A stretch of DNA of 64,000 nt from Streptomyces lunaelactis (lineage in GTDB: Bacteria; Actinomycetota; Actinomycetes; Streptomycetales; Streptomycetaceae): assembly GCF_003054555.1 (NCBI RefSeq), contig NZ_CP026304.1:1116001-1180000 (forward strand). Reading direction: 5' to 3'. Below, one piece after another: positions 44,184 through 54,238 of the stretch (positions within the stretch are counted from its first letter, which is position 1; every line of letters begins with the position of its first letter). The position numbers and the translations under genes were made by a program. The notes beneath the pieces were generated by a model. The model made no database searches. It was given only the letters and a program-made list of their open reading frames with translations, and was not told where the DNA came from.

Positions 44184-45395
44184 ATGAGCGCCCTTGCCTG
44201 GATCGCCGTCGGATCGCTGGCCGCATGGGGATGGCTGCTGCTCGGCCAGGGCTTCTTCTGGCGGACGGACCAGCGGCTGCCCCGGCGCGAGAGCCCTGCG
44301 CAGTGGCCTGATGTCGCCATTGTCGTGCCCGCCAGGGACGAGGCGGAAGTGCTGCCGGTCAGCCTCCCCTCGCTGCTGGCGCAGGACTACCCCGGCCGTG
44401 CGGAGATCGTTCTGGTCGACGACGGCAGTTCGGACGGCACGGGGGAACTGGCCCGTGCCCTGGCCGAGCGGCACGGCGGGCTGCCGCTGCGGGTGGTCTC
44501 CCCCGGCGAGCCGGAGCCCGGCTGGACCGGCAAGCTCTGGGCGCTGAAGCACGGCATCGCGCTGGCCCGGGCGCGTGAGCCGGAGTATCTCCTGCTCACC
44601 GACGCCGATATCGCGCACCAGCCGGACAGTCTGTGCGAGTTGGTGGCCGCGGCCCGTACGAACGGGCTGGACCTCGTCTCGCAGATGGCGCGGCTGCGGG
44701 TCGCCAGTGGATGGGAGCGGCTGGTGGTGCCGGCCTTTGTCTACTTCTTCTCGCAGCTCTATCCCTTCCGGTGGGTCAACAAGCCGGGGGCGCGGACGGC
44801 GGCCGCGGCGGGCGGCTGTGTCCTGCTGCGCACGGAGGCCGCCGAGCGGGCGGGTGTTCCGGAGTCGATCCGGCAGGCGGTGATCGACGATGTGTCGCTG
44901 GCACGGGCCGTGCAGCGGACGGGCGGCCGGATCTGGCTGGGGCTCGCCGCGGGAAGCGAGACGGGGGCTCCCCCGGACGGAGTCCGGGGGCGGGTGGACA
45001 GCGTGCGTCCGTATCCGCGGCTGGCGGATCTGTGGCGGATGGTGTCGCGCAGTGCGTACGCACAGCTGCTGCACAGTCCCCTGCTGCTCGCCGGGACGGT
45101 GGTGGGGCTCGCGCTGGTGTATCTCGCGCCGCCCGTCGCGCTGTGCGCCGGTGTGTTCACCCATGACGCGGCTGCCGCCTGGGCCGGTGGCCTGGCTTGG
45201 GTGGTGATGGCGGGGACGTACCTGCCGATGCTGCGCTACTACCGGCAGCCGCCGCTGCTGGCGCCGCTGCTGCCGTTCACCGCGCTGCTCTATCTGCTGA
45301 TGACGGTCGATTCGGCGGTGCAGCACTACCGGGGTCGCGGCGCGGCGTGGAAGGGGCGTACGTACGCCCGTCCCGAAGCCGCGCCGGACCGCTGA
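44184..45395 (+). CDS. GT2 glycosyltransferase, HpnB-like
   Basis: 403 residues. An N-terminal membrane helix (about 3-24), then a GT-A domain with VAIVVPARDEAEVLP, the nucleotide-sugar motif LVDDGSSDGT, WTGKLWALKHGI and LLLTDADIAH, and three or four C-terminal membrane helices. The order and the WxGKLWAL segment match the hopene-associated glycosyltransferase HpnB family. No squalene/hopene cyclase is in the window, so a hopanoid substrate is unproven. Confidence 0.85.
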   Translation: MSALAWIAVGSLAAWGWLLLGQGFFWRTDQRLPRRESPAQWPDVAIVVPARDEAEVLPVSLPSLLAQDYPGRAEIVLVDDGSSDGTGELARALAERHGGLPLRVVSPGEPEPGWTGKLWALKHGIALARAREPEYLLLTDADIAHQPDSLCELVAAARTNGLDLVSQMARLRVASGWERLVVPAFVYFFSQLYPFRWVNKPGARTAAAAGGCVLLRTEAAERAGVPESIRQAVIDDVSLARAVQRTGGRIWLGLAAGSETGAPPDGVRGRVDSVRPYPRLADLWRMVSRSAYAQLLHSPLLLAGTVVGLALVYLAPPVALCAGVFTHDAAAAWAGGLAWVVMAGTYLPMLRYYRQPPLLAPLLPFTALLYLLMTVDSAVQHYRGRGAAWKGRTYARPEAAPDR

Positions 45396-45409
45396 CATCA
45401 CCCACCCGG

Positions 45410-45428
45410 GACGTCCACCGGGGACGTC
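45410..45428. terminator. Small hairpin between convergent genes
   Basis: GACGTCC (45410-45416) pairs with GGACGTC (45422-45428) around a 5-nt loop, between the ends of the glycosyltransferase and TerD-family genes; the right arm touches the TerD gene stop. Short stem, so only possible. Confidence 0.35.
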
Positions 45429-46719
45429 ACTTCCTGCCGGGCGTCCAGTTCATGCCCCAGCCGTAGGTGGAGTCGATCGTGCGTTGCGGGCTGACGCCGC
45501 GTTCGGTGACCAGGAAGCGGGCCTCGCGCTGGACGACGAGGTCCGCGCCGGTGTTGGTGATCAGCGCGAGCGCGCACACGGTCGACGGCACCGTGCACTC
45601 GCCGAGCGAGAAGTCGATGGCGGCGCCGTGCTGCGGCTGGAGGGTGACGGTCGCGTCGAGGTCGGCGAAGCTGCGTGCGCCTTGGTAGATGGTGACGAAG
45701 ATGACGACGCGGCGGAGCTGCTCCTTGTGGTCGAGGTTGATGGTGAGGTTCTCGCCGGAGGTTCCGCCGGTGCGGTCGTCGCCGTCGAGATGGATGTACG
45801 GAGGCTGGTTCAGCGCGCCGAAGGCGTTGCCGAGTGACTGGACGACGCCCTTGCGGCCGTCGGTGAGTTCATAGAGGGCGCACAGGTCGAGGTCGAGGTC
45901 GCCGTGCATGGCGACGGCGCGGCCGAGTTTGGCGCCCCAGCCCTTGAACTGCTTGCGCACCTGCCAGCTGAGGTTGACCCGCATCGCCCCCGAGGTGCCG
46001 CCCTGTTTGGTGAGGGAGACGGACGGGGTCTCCTTCGTCAGCGTCACCTTGGTGAGGCGCACGGGAGTGGAAGGGGCGGTCGCGGGCGCCGGCGGCGGCG
46101 TCACCGGAGCCGAAGGCATGACCGGCGCCGACGGCGTCACAGGAGCGGGCGCGGCGGGCGCCGGAGGGGCGGCCTGCGCCGGGGCCTGCTTCTGTGGCTC
46201 GTCGACCGTGATGCCGAAGTCCGACGCAAGGCCTTCGAGTCCGGTGCTGTATCCCTGTCCCACCGCCCGGAACTTCCAAGCGCCCTGCCGCCGGTAGAGC
46301 TCACCGAGCACGAAGGCCGTCTCGACCGTCGCGTCCTGGCTCTCGTAACGGGCGATCTCGGCGCCGGACGCCGTGTCGAGCACCCTGATGTACAGCCCGG
46401 GCACCTTCCCGAAGCTGCCGCCGTCGGCCGACGCGGCCAGCACGATCCTCTCGATGGCGGGCTCCACGCGCGCGAGGTCGACCGACACCTCGTCCGTCAC
46501 GCTGTCGGCCGCGGGCCGCTTCCCCTCGTGCCGTACCGCCCCGGATGCGTGCGCCGGCTGGTTGTAGAAGACGAAGTCCGCGTCCGAGCGGACCTTTCCC
46601 GATGCGAGGAGAAGCGCCGAGGCGTCGACATCCGGCACACCGGGACCTGAACGCCAGCCCAATTCGACGCGCACCTGCTGCGCCGACACCGGACTATTGG
46701 CTCCTTTAAGCATGGACAT
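45427..46719 (-). CDS. Double TerD-domain protein (tellurium-resistance/stress family)
   Basis: 430 residues. First TerD-type domain at about 1-175 ([30 protein letters not shown]), a Pro/Ala/Val linker (about 180-240, repeated VTPSAPVMP) and a second TerA/TerD-like domain (about 245-430; [30 protein letters not shown]). TerD domains bind calcium through Asp-rich loops, which both halves show. The start at 46717-46719 has GGGGGCGAG upstream; two nearby alternative ATGs exist. Its role in Streptomyces stress biology is general knowledge; the exact function is unknown. Confidence 0.9.
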   Translation of the reverse strand: MSMLKGANSPVSAQQVRVELGWRSGPGVPDVDASALLLASGKVRSDADFVFYNQPAHASGAVRHEGKRPAADSVTDEVSVDLARVEPAIERIVLAASADGGSFGKVPGLYIRVLDTASGAEIARYESQDATVETAFVLGELYRRQGAWKFRAVGQGYSTGLEGLASDFGITVDEPQKQAPAQAAPPAPAAPAPVTPSAPVMPSAPVTPPPAPATAPSTPVRLTKVTLTKETPSVSLTKQGGTSGAMRVNLSWQVRKQFKGWGAKLGRAVAMHGDLDLDLCALYELTDGRKGVVQSLGNAFGALNQPPYIHLDGDDRTGGTSGENLTINLDHKEQLRRVVIFVTIYQGARSFADLDATVTLQPQHGAAIDFSLGECTVPSTVCALALITNTGADLVVQREARFLVTERGVSPQRTIDSTYGWGMNWTPGRK

Positions 46720-46973
46720 GCTCGCCCCCATCGCGAGTCAGGGTGCCCGAAGAGTTCACCGTGCCGCCAACTTAATCCTCAGGGTGCCTCCGGCGCCCGC
46801 CCCGACCCGTCGGTAACCCTCTCTCAGCTTGCCCTTTACATGATCCATGCGCTTGCGGGCGACCGTTTTCCCCAGATTCGCTCGCATTGGGGATCCGCGG
46901 TCACTCGCATCTACTGAAACAACCCTCTTATCGGGCTCCCCAACCAGCACATCGTGGGCTTAACTTATGTGCC

Positions 46974-47459
46974 ATGACCTCCCCCCGCGCCACCTACGGC
47001 GGCGGTTACTACTCCGCTCCGTCGTTCCCCGACACCCCCATCTACGACTCCCTGGTCGCGGAGCGGGGCACGCCTCAGATCGCCCCGATCCGAGTGCCTT
47101 CCGCCTACGACACCGGCAACAGCTACCTGCCGGCGCTCCCGTCGGCGCTGCCCGCCCTCCCGGCGGGCCCCTCGCAGTCCGCGCCCTCCTACGGCGGCGC
47201 GCCCTCCTACGGATACCCGCAGCAGATGCAGCAGCCGATGCCGCTGCAGCACGCGCCCGCGCCGTACATCCCGCAGCAGCACTCCGCGCCGCGCGGCTAC
47301 CCGGGTGCGCAGCCGCAGGCCCAGCCTCAGTACCAGCAGCAGCAGCGTCCGGTGTCCACCGGGTACGAGGCGATGCGCCCGGCAGCGGCCCGTCCGGCGC
47401 CGGCGCCGGCTTCCTACGACGACCCGTACAACCGCCCGTACCAGGGTCGGGGGTACTGA
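46974..47459 (+). CDS. DUF6643-type Gln/Pro/Tyr-rich small protein
   Basis: 161 residues: a conserved start (MTSPRATYGGGYYSAPSFPD, then TPIYDSLVAERGTPQIAPIR) and a low-complexity tail rich in Pro, Gln, Tyr and Ala. Recognised as the Streptomyces DUF6643 family; unstructured, function unknown. It is encoded divergently from the double-TerD gene and 37 nt before the MOSC gene. Confidence 0.8.
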   Translation: MTSPRATYGGGYYSAPSFPDTPIYDSLVAERGTPQIAPIRVPSAYDTGNSYLPALPSALPALPAGPSQSAPSYGGAPSYGYPQQMQQPMPLQHAPAPYIPQQHSAPRGYPGAQPQAQPQYQQQQRPVSTGYEAMRPAAARPAPAPASYDDPYNRPYQGRGY

Positions 47460-47496
47460 CCGGCCGGATGTCACCGGTGACTGGCACTATGGCCGC

Positions 47497-48321
47497 ATGC
47501 CGAACCCAGTTCTCCGTTCCATCCATGTCCACCCGGTCAAATCGGTGGCGGGGTATGCGCCCGGCGAGGCGGCTGTACAGCCATGGGGACTTGCCGGGGA
47601 CCGTCGGTGGACGCTGATCGACCCCTCGGCCAAGGTGGTCACTCAACGCCAGCAGCCGCGCCTGGCGTTGGCGCGCGCCGAGTCATTGCCGGACGGCGGG
47701 ATCCGGCTGACCGCGCCCGGACGTGAACCGCTGACCGTCGCCGTCCCCGAGCCGGTGGGCACCACAGCCGTGGAGATCTTCGGGGACAAGGTCGAGATGG
47801 TGCCCGTCGACGGGCCCGTGGACAGCTGGTTCAGCGACTACCTCGGCGCCGATGTGCGCCTCGCCCATCTGGACGACCCGGCGCGGCGGCGCCCCATCGA
47901 CCCGGAGTACGCCCGCCCGGGCGAAACGGTCAACCTCGGTGACGGCTTTCCGCTGCTCGTCACGACCCTCGCCTCGCTCGACGCCCTCAACTCCCTCATC
48001 GCGCAGGGCGATCATGCCGACGAGGGTCCGCTGCCCATGACCCGGTTCCGGCCGAATGCCGTCGTGGACGGCACGGCTCCGTGGGCGGAGGACGACTGGA
48101 AGCGGATCGCGATCGGTGAGGTCACCTTCCGCGTGGCCAAGCCCTGTGGCCGCTGTGTCATCACCACCACCGACCAGCGCACCGCTGAGCGCGGCAAGGA
48201 GCCACTGCGCACCCTCGCCCGGCACCGCCGCTTCGGCGACCGGATGGTGTTCGGACAGAACCTCGTGCCGGAGCGGACCGGCACCATCCGGATCGGCGAC
48301 CCCGTCATCGTCGTCGAATAG
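47497..48321 (+). CDS. MOSC-domain protein
   Basis: 274 residues with N-terminal MOSC_N barrel (LRSIHVHPVKSVAGYAPGEA, GLAGDRRWTLID) and MOSC domain (RFRPNAVVDG, KPCGRCVITTTDQ with the conserved Cys). Such proteins bind the molybdenum cofactor and are related to mARC-type reductases, lacking other domains here. Probably a cytosolic Moco-dependent reductase of N-hydroxylated compounds; substrate unknown. Confidence 0.92.
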   Translation: MPNPVLRSIHVHPVKSVAGYAPGEAAVQPWGLAGDRRWTLIDPSAKVVTQRQQPRLALARAESLPDGGIRLTAPGREPLTVAVPEPVGTTAVEIFGDKVEMVPVDGPVDSWFSDYLGADVRLAHLDDPARRRPIDPEYARPGETVNLGDGFPLLVTTLASLDALNSLIAQGDHADEGPLPMTRFRPNAVVDGTAPWAEDDWKRIAIGEVTFRVAKPCGRCVITTTDQRTAERGKEPLRTLARHRRFGDRMVFGQNLVPERTGTIRIGDPVIVVE

Positions 48322-48468
48322 CCCCGGCGGGAACCTCGTGCGCGGGAAGATGCGTTGGCCAGTTGGCGGGTGCCGAGCAAGGGCCGGCGGCAGGGGTGAC
48401 TTTCCGCTCCCTTCGCGCAACCCGTGCTTGTGCCATGCCGTGCAGGGCTGGGAAGGGGGTGCGGGAGA

Positions 48469-49077
48469 GTGCGAGCAGCCATGGGGGTCTGGCGCTGGCG
48501 GCACAATCCCCTGCGCCGTGCGACCGATCTGCTGGAGGCGTGGGTGGCGCTCGTCGCCGCACTGCTCCTCATCACCGCCGCTCCGGCCGTGGGCTGGATC
48601 AGCGGGGCAAAGACCGACGACTCGCTGCGGCAGTCGGTCCGCATCCAGCGCCAGCAGCGCCATGCGGTCATCGCGACGGTGCTGAAGCCGGCTCCGGATC
48701 CGGAATCCGCCGCGTACGACCCCGAGTCCGCAGCCGCCCGCGAGAAGCGGCGGCCGATCGTGGCGAAATGGACGGCGGTGGACGGCAGTCGGCACTCCGG
48801 CACGGTCTCAACCGCCCTGCGGACCGCTCGCGTCGGTGACACCTTCACCATCTGGACCGACCGGACCGGCCGCGTCGTCCACCACCCGATGGACCTGGCC
48901 GGCGCCAAGGTGCACGCCGTCCTCACGGGTTTGGGCGCCGCTCTCGCTTCCGCGGGGCTCGTCGAATGCGCCAGAGCGCTGATCATGTGGCGGCTGGTGC
49001 GGCGCAGACACGCGCGCCTGGACCGGGCCTGGGCCGCGGCAGGACCCGACTGGGGACGTACGGGAGCGGGCAGCTGA
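48469..49077 (+). CDS. Rv1733c-like membrane protein
   Basis: 202 residues: a basic start (GVWRWRHNPLRRATD), membrane helix at about 22-45, an extracytoplasmic domain (about 50-140; AKWTAVDGSRHSGTV, GDTFTIWTDRTG) and a second helix at about 150-175. This is the Rv1733c family of actinobacterial two-helix proteins, function unknown. I use GTG at 48469 because relatives begin with MRA; the ATG at 48481 has poorer spacing. Confidence 0.8.
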   Translation: MRAAMGVWRWRHNPLRRATDLLEAWVALVAALLLITAAPAVGWISGAKTDDSLRQSVRIQRQQRHAVIATVLKPAPDPESAAYDPESAAAREKRRPIVAKWTAVDGSRHSGTVSTALRTARVGDTFTIWTDRTGRVVHHPMDLAGAKVHAVLTGLGAALASAGLVECARALIMWRLVRRRHARLDRAWAAAGPDWGRTGAGS

Positions 49078-49204
49078 CCAGTCCCATCTCGTCAACTCCC
49101 GCCCCTCGCGCGCGCTACGGTGGTGCGACTCCCTCGGGGGTCAGGGGGCGTCCCCCTCAGAGGCGCGGCGGCACAGGATCACGAGGTGGGGGCAGAGCAG
49201 CACG

Positions 49205-51598
49205 ATGGCACAGGGCACGGTCCAGGTGACGCACACCGGTACGTCGAGGTGGCGACGCCGCACAGGCGAGTACCCCTCCCTCGCCGCAGCCCTGGAGGCC
49301 GCAGGCGACGGCGACATCCTGACCGTCGCCCCCGGGACGTACCGCGAGAACCTCGTCGTCCAACGGGCCGTCACCCTGCGCGGCACGGAGGGCGCGGTCG
49401 GCTCGGTGCGGATCGCTCCCACCGACGGTGTGGCGCTCACCGTGCGGGCATCCGCCACCGTCCAGGACCTCCATGTGGAAGGTCAGGACGCGGCCGCCCC
49501 CGCGCTGCTGGTCGAGGACGGCACTCCCGAGCTGATCGATCTGCGGATCGTCACCCGCTCCGCGGCCGGTCTCGAAGTGCGCGGCGCGGCCCGCCCCACC
49601 GTCCGCCGCTGCACCGTCGACAACCCGGCGGGTGTCGGCATCGGCGTACTGGACGGCGCGGGCGGCCTGTTCGAGGAGTGCGAGGTGGTCGCGGCCGGCC
49701 AGTCGGGCGTCTCCGTGCGCGGCGGCGCGCATCCGCGACTCGAGCGCTGCCGGGTGCACCACACCTCGGGCGCCGGACTGAGCGTCACCGGCGAGGGCAG
49801 CGGACTCGAGGCGATCGGCTGCGAGGTGTACGAGATCAACGGCACCGGTGTCCAGATCGCCTCGCGCGCCTCGGCGCATCTCACCGACTCCACCGTGCAC
49901 CGCACCTCGGCCGACGGCATCACCCTCGACACCGACGCCGTCCTCACCCTCTCCGGCTGCGACATCTACGAGATCCCCGAGAACGCGATCGATCTACGCT
50001 CCCGGTCCGTGCTGACCCTCACCGGCACAACGGTGCGCCGCTTCGGCCGCAATGGCCTGTCCGTCTGGGACCCCGGCACGCGCGTGGACGCCGGCCAGTG
50101 CGAGATCCATGACAGTACGGGCGACTATCCGGCCGTCTGGGTCAGTGACGGGGCGACCGTCGTCCTCGACTCGTGCCGCGTCCATGACGTCCCGGACGCG
50201 ATCTTCGTACTCGACCGCGGCTCGCGCGCGGATGTCGTCGACAGCGATCTCTCGCAGATCCGCAACACCGCGGTGTCGGTGAGCGACGGGGCGACCGCAC
50301 AGCTCGACGACTGCCGGATCCGGGAGGCCTCCACCGGCGCCTGGTTCCGCGACCACGGCAGCGGCGGCACGCTGAACGGCTGCACCATCGACGCGGCGCA
50401 GACCGGGGTGATAGTCACCAAGGGCGCCGATCCGCTGATCGAGCGCTGCACGGTCACCTCGCCCGCCGAGGCCGGCTTCTATGTGTCGGCGGAGGGCCGC
50501 GGTACCTTCCGAGGCTGCCGGGTCACGGGCAGCGGCGGCTACGGCTTCCATGTGATGGACGGCTGCCGTACGACGCTGAGCCACTGCCGCACCGAGCGCT
50601 GCGCGCGCGGGGGTTACGAGTTCGGGGAGGACGGCGGCCCGGTCGTCGAGGACTGCACCAGCGACGAGAGCGGCGTACGGCCGCAGGCCGAGCAGACCAC
50701 CGCGGTGCTGACCGCGACCCAGTCTCCCGGACTGCTCTCCGCCATCCCCGGTCAGCGCGCGCCCGAGGCCACGCCTGCCGAGCCCGTACGTTCCTCCGGT
50801 GCCGTCCTGGGTGAACTGGACGCGCTGGTCGGTCTCGACAGCGTCAAACGCGAGGTGCGCACGCTCACCAACATGATCGAGGTGGGCAGGCGCCGCCAGG
50901 AGGCGGGACTGAAGGCCGCCTCCGCCCGCCGCCATCTGGTCTTCACCGGCTCCCCGGGCACCGGCAAGACGACCGTGGCCCGGTTGTACGGCGAGATCCT
51001 GGCCTCCCTCGGAGTGCTGGAGCGTGGCCATCTCGTCGAGGTGTCCCGGGTCGACCTGGTCGGTGAGCACATCGGCTCCACGGCGATCCGCACCCAGGAG
51101 GCGTTCGACCGGGCGCGCGGCGGGGTGCTCTTCATCGACGAGGCCTACGCCCTGTCCCCCGAGGACTCCGGGCGGGACTTCGGCAAAGAGGCCATCGACA
51201 CGCTGGTGAAGCTGATGGAGGACCACCGGGAGGCGGTGGTGGTGATCGTCGCCGGGTACACCGCCGAGATGGATCGCTTCCTCTCGGTCAACCCCGGTGT
51301 GGCGTCCCGTTTCTCACGGACCATCACCTTCAGCGACTATGTGCCGGAGGAGTTGCTGCGGATCGTGGAGCAGCAGGCCGAGGACCATGAGTACCGGCTG
51401 GGCACGGGCACGGGTGAGGCACTGCTGAAGTACTTCACCGCGCTGCCCAAGGGGCCGGCCTTCGGCAACGGGCGCACCGCGCGCCAGACCTTCGAGTCGA
51501 TGGTGGAGCGGCACGCGGGCCGGGTCGCCGAGCTCACCGAGGTGAACACCGACGACCTGACCCTGCTCTACCCGGACGATCTGCCCGAGTTGCCGTGA
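49205..51598 (+). CDS. Beta-helix/AAA+ fusion ATPase, orphan paralogue
   Basis: 797 residues. About residues 20-500 are right-handed beta-helix repeats of about 23 residues (for example GAHPRLERCRVHHTSGAGLS). From about 535 an AAA+ CbbX/SpoVK/EccA-type module follows: VGLDSVKREVRTL, Walker A GSPGTGKTT (near 582), Walker B VLFIDEAYAL (near 642), arginine-finger region ASRFSRTITF and FGNGRTARQTFESM. It is the same architecture as the T7SS-linked protein at 6442-9657 but has only the intact AAA module and no degenerate second one. No secretion genes flank it. Ribosome binding site weak. Confidence 0.9.
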   Translation: MAQGTVQVTHTGTSRWRRRTGEYPSLAAALEAAGDGDILTVAPGTYRENLVVQRAVTLRGTEGAVGSVRIAPTDGVALTVRASATVQDLHVEGQDAAAPALLVEDGTPELIDLRIVTRSAAGLEVRGAARPTVRRCTVDNPAGVGIGVLDGAGGLFEECEVVAAGQSGVSVRGGAHPRLERCRVHHTSGAGLSVTGEGSGLEAIGCEVYEINGTGVQIASRASAHLTDSTVHRTSADGITLDTDAVLTLSGCDIYEIPENAIDLRSRSVLTLTGTTVRRFGRNGLSVWDPGTRVDAGQCEIHDSTGDYPAVWVSDGATVVLDSCRVHDVPDAIFVLDRGSRADVVDSDLSQIRNTAVSVSDGATAQLDDCRIREASTGAWFRDHGSGGTLNGCTIDAAQTGVIVTKGADPLIERCTVTSPAEAGFYVSAEGRGTFRGCRVTGSGGYGFHVMDGCRTTLSHCRTERCARGGYEFGEDGGPVVEDCTSDESGVRPQAEQTTAVLTATQSPGLLSAIPGQRAPEATPAEPVRSSGAVLGELDALVGLDSVKREVRTLTNMIEVGRRRQEAGLKAASARRHLVFTGSPGTGKTTVARLYGEILASLGVLERGHLVEVSRVDLVGEHIGSTAIRTQEAFDRARGGVLFIDEAYALSPEDSGRDFGKEAIDTLVKLMEDHREAVVVIVAGYTAEMDRFLSVNPGVASRFSRTITFSDYVPEELLRIVEQQAEDHEYRLGTGTGEALLKYFTALPKGPAFGNGRTARQTFESMVERHAGRVAELTEVNTDDLTLLYPDDLPELP

Positions 51599-51625
51599 TC
51601 CGGCCACTGCCCCGGGACAGGCCTA

Positions 51626-51657
51626 GGGCCTGTCTTCCTGATCCAGAAGACAGGCCC
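51626..51657. terminator. Bidirectional hairpin terminator
   Basis: A perfect 12-bp stem, GGGCCTGTCTTC with GAAGACAGGCCC, and an 8-nt loop, between the convergent AAA+ and membrane-hydrolase genes. Confidence 0.85.
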
Positions 51658-51687
51658 TGACTGCCCGGAGCCGCCCGCCGCTTCGAG

Positions 51688-54048
51688 CTACGCCGAACTG
51701 CCCCGAGCCTGCTGGGGAATGCCCGGGGCGATCCGGTCGAGAAGCTCTCCGCGCTCCGTGGCGAAGGCCGGATCTGCCTGGTACTCGGAGTGCCCGAGAA
51801 TCGGCTCCGGCAGCGGGTAGCGGCCCGAACGCCCGTACGCCACCGGGTCCTTGAGCGCCTCCCGGTCCACCTCGGGGTGTTCGCCCTCGGCGGGGACCAG
51901 CACCGGTCCGCCGATCGGGTCGGTGGGCCGCCACAGATTGCGCCAGCAGTCCAGCTGGCCGCGCAGCTCGCTCAGGGCGACGGGCCCGAAGTACGCGGGG
52001 AACCAGCGGCCGTAGAGCCTCTCCAGCGGTGATCCGTACGTCAGCAGAGCCACCCGGCGGCGGGTGGCCGCGGGCAGCTGCCAGACGGCGGCCGCCGCGA
52101 GCACACTGCCCTGAGAGTGGCCGGAGATGACGAGCCGCCCGCCGGTCTCCTTGGTCCAGGTGCACATCCGCCAGGTCAGATCGGGGACGGCGCGCTCCGC
52201 GTAGCAGGGGGGCGCGAAGGGGTGAGCCGCGCGCGGCCAGAAGGTGCCGACGTCCCAGAGGATGCCGATGGTGCGCCGGGCCGATGCGTCGCGGTAGGCG
52301 CGGCGGCCCCAGGTGACGAACAGTATGAAGCCGAGGCCGATCAGCCAGGAGCCGATCGCCTGCGCCGCCTCGGCGGCGGACTCGACGAAGTCATGGCTGT
52401 CGCCGAAGGCCTTGCCCGGCACCTCACCGCTCGCCCAGGCCCCGGCGACCGCGCCCGCGCCGAGGAGCAGGGTGGCGCCGGAGACGATGCCGACGATCCA
52501 GGGTGCGACGTCGGTGAGGGCGGCACGGGCACGGGTGCCCGCGATCCGCCTCGTCCGGACCTCGTCCGGGTGCCCCTCGTCGTAGTCCGCCTCGACCAGC
52601 GGAGCGAGCCGGCGGGCGGCGAGCCAGGTCCCTACGCCGAGGACGACGGCCGGGACGAGCAGCGCGATCAGCAGCACGGGGATGACCGAGGCCTGCCAGC
52701 TGAGCAGCACCGGCGGTCCGGGGATGGCGCCCTCCCCGTCCATGCCCGGGGTGCCGGGGCCGTCCAGCCAGTCGGCGACGCGCTGGGCGACTCCGCCGGT
52801 CATCACTCCGCCGAGGGCGCAGGCGAGCATGGCGACGGCGGGCCCGCCCAGTCCGGACATGGCCGTACGGGCGTGGCGCGCGCGGCGGTGGAGTACCCAT
52901 GCGGCGACGGCGAGCGCGATGACCAGGGCGCCCTGGGCGAGGGCGATGACGCGGAAGGTGACCTCGCCGGGGAGGGTGGCGCCGGAGACCCAGCCGGGGC
53001 GCGACCAGGAGGCGTACAGCATCGACAGGGCGAGCAGACCGAGGGCGGCGCCGGGCAGACAGCGGACGGCGGCGCGGTCGATGCGGGCGTCGATCCGCGT
53101 CTCGCTGCGGCCTCTGCGGAAGACCACCCACACCACAGCTACCGCGCCCGCGACGAGACTTGCTTCGAGCAGCCGGCCGCAGATCTCCAGCGGTGTGCTT
53201 CCGGCGCCGCGGTCGTGGCGGGCGGCGGCACCGGCGACCGCGGCGGCGACGGTCAGGAAGCCGGCGGCGGTGTGCGCGGCGCGCAGCCGGGCGACGAGCC
53301 TGCGGCCGTACCAGAAGCCCGGCCTGCCGAGGGCGGGCCGTACGGTGTGCTTCTTCGGCTCCCCGGTGTCCTCGTCGGCGTCGTCGGCGCTGTCGTCGCT
53401 CGCAGAAGCGTCCTCGCCGGTCGGCGGCCGCTGGGATTCGTACGCGCTCCAGGTGCGGTTGGAGAGGTACCAGAGCAGGCCGACCAGCGCGGCCGGCACC
53501 AGCGCGGCGAGCGAGAGGCGTCGGCCCGGCTGCGACCACCAGCCGTGCTGAGCGCTCGACAGGAAGCCGAGCCAGGAGCGGTCCCGGGTGCACGCCGGCG
53601 AGCCGGCGCACTGCCAGGCCAGCAGATCGAGCGCGACCTCGCATGCGGCGGCCGTCAGCAGCACGGTGAGGCTGAGCGCGACGAGCCGTACGAGTACTCC
53701 GTACAGCCGCGTGGTGGTTCTGCGGCCCTTGGCCCGGGGCCGCATCCAGTGCGCGAGATTGACCACCATGAAGGGGAGCAGCAGCAGCCACAGGGCCCGC
53801 GTGCCGTTGCCCGAGGTGAGGTTGGACCAGCAGTACGCCTCGGGGATGGGCCGGTCCCGGTACCGCTCGGGGTGGAGGTCCGCATCCGCGTCGTCGGTAC
53901 GGCGGAAGACTGCGGCCTTCTCGTCGCCGGTGATCCTCACCGTACGGGGGTCGTCGAGCATGTCCTGCGGGGTGACTCCGCCGACGCCGTGGACCAGCAG
54001 CTCGAGCGCGGGTCCTCCGCTCGGCGGGACCGGAGGGGCAGGGGACAC
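51688..54048 (-). CDS. Large membrane protein with GHSQG serine-hydrolase motif
   Basis: 786 residues from GTG at 54046-54048. The N-terminus ELLVHGVGGVTPQDMLDDPR resembles the start of an alpha/beta-hydrolase with the HG oxyanion strand. About ten membrane helices follow, interrupted by an acidic loop (ASASDDSADDADEDTGEP). The C-terminal part has LVISGHSQGSVLAAAAVWQL, the nucleophile elbow, then LLTYGSPLERLYGRWFP. This looks like a lipase-type hydrolase split by a membrane domain; related Streptomyces proteins are listed as integral membrane proteins. Substrate unknown. Confidence 0.8.
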   Translation of the reverse strand: MSPAPPVPPSGGPALELLVHGVGGVTPQDMLDDPRTVRITGDEKAAVFRRTDDADADLHPERYRDRPIPEAYCWSNLTSGNGTRALWLLLLPFMVVNLAHWMRPRAKGRRTTTRLYGVLVRLVALSLTVLLTAAACEVALDLLAWQCAGSPACTRDRSWLGFLSSAQHGWWSQPGRRLSLAALVPAALVGLLWYLSNRTWSAYESQRPPTGEDASASDDSADDADEDTGEPKKHTVRPALGRPGFWYGRRLVARLRAAHTAAGFLTVAAAVAGAAARHDRGAGSTPLEICGRLLEASLVAGAVAVVWVVFRRGRSETRIDARIDRAAVRCLPGAALGLLALSMLYASWSRPGWVSGATLPGEVTFRVIALAQGALVIALAVAAWVLHRRARHARTAMSGLGGPAVAMLACALGGVMTGGVAQRVADWLDGPGTPGMDGEGAIPGPPVLLSWQASVIPVLLIALLVPAVVLGVGTWLAARRLAPLVEADYDEGHPDEVRTRRIAGTRARAALTDVAPWIVGIVSGATLLLGAGAVAGAWASGEVPGKAFGDSHDFVESAAEAAQAIGSWLIGLGFILFVTWGRRAYRDASARRTIGILWDVGTFWPRAAHPFAPPCYAERAVPDLTWRMCTWTKETGGRLVISGHSQGSVLAAAAVWQLPAATRRRVALLTYGSPLERLYGRWFPAYFGPVALSELRGQLDCWRNLWRPTDPIGGPVLVPAEGEHPEVDREALKDPVAYGRSGRYPLPEPILGHSEYQADPAFATERGELLDRIAPGIPQQARGSSA

Positions 54049-54238
54049 TTCTGTGACTCGCTCTCTCGATGGGAGGATCGGTCAGTGCGCGGCCGCGCGG
54101 CGGTTCACGACCAGAATCCCGGATCGCGGCCGCTCACCGCACGGCTCTCACGGAATCTCCCCGAGCCCGGGTCACCGGGCCCGTGCGAGGATGAGAAACC
54201 CTTGGCCACAGGCGGTGTACCAGACGGTGTACGACGAC

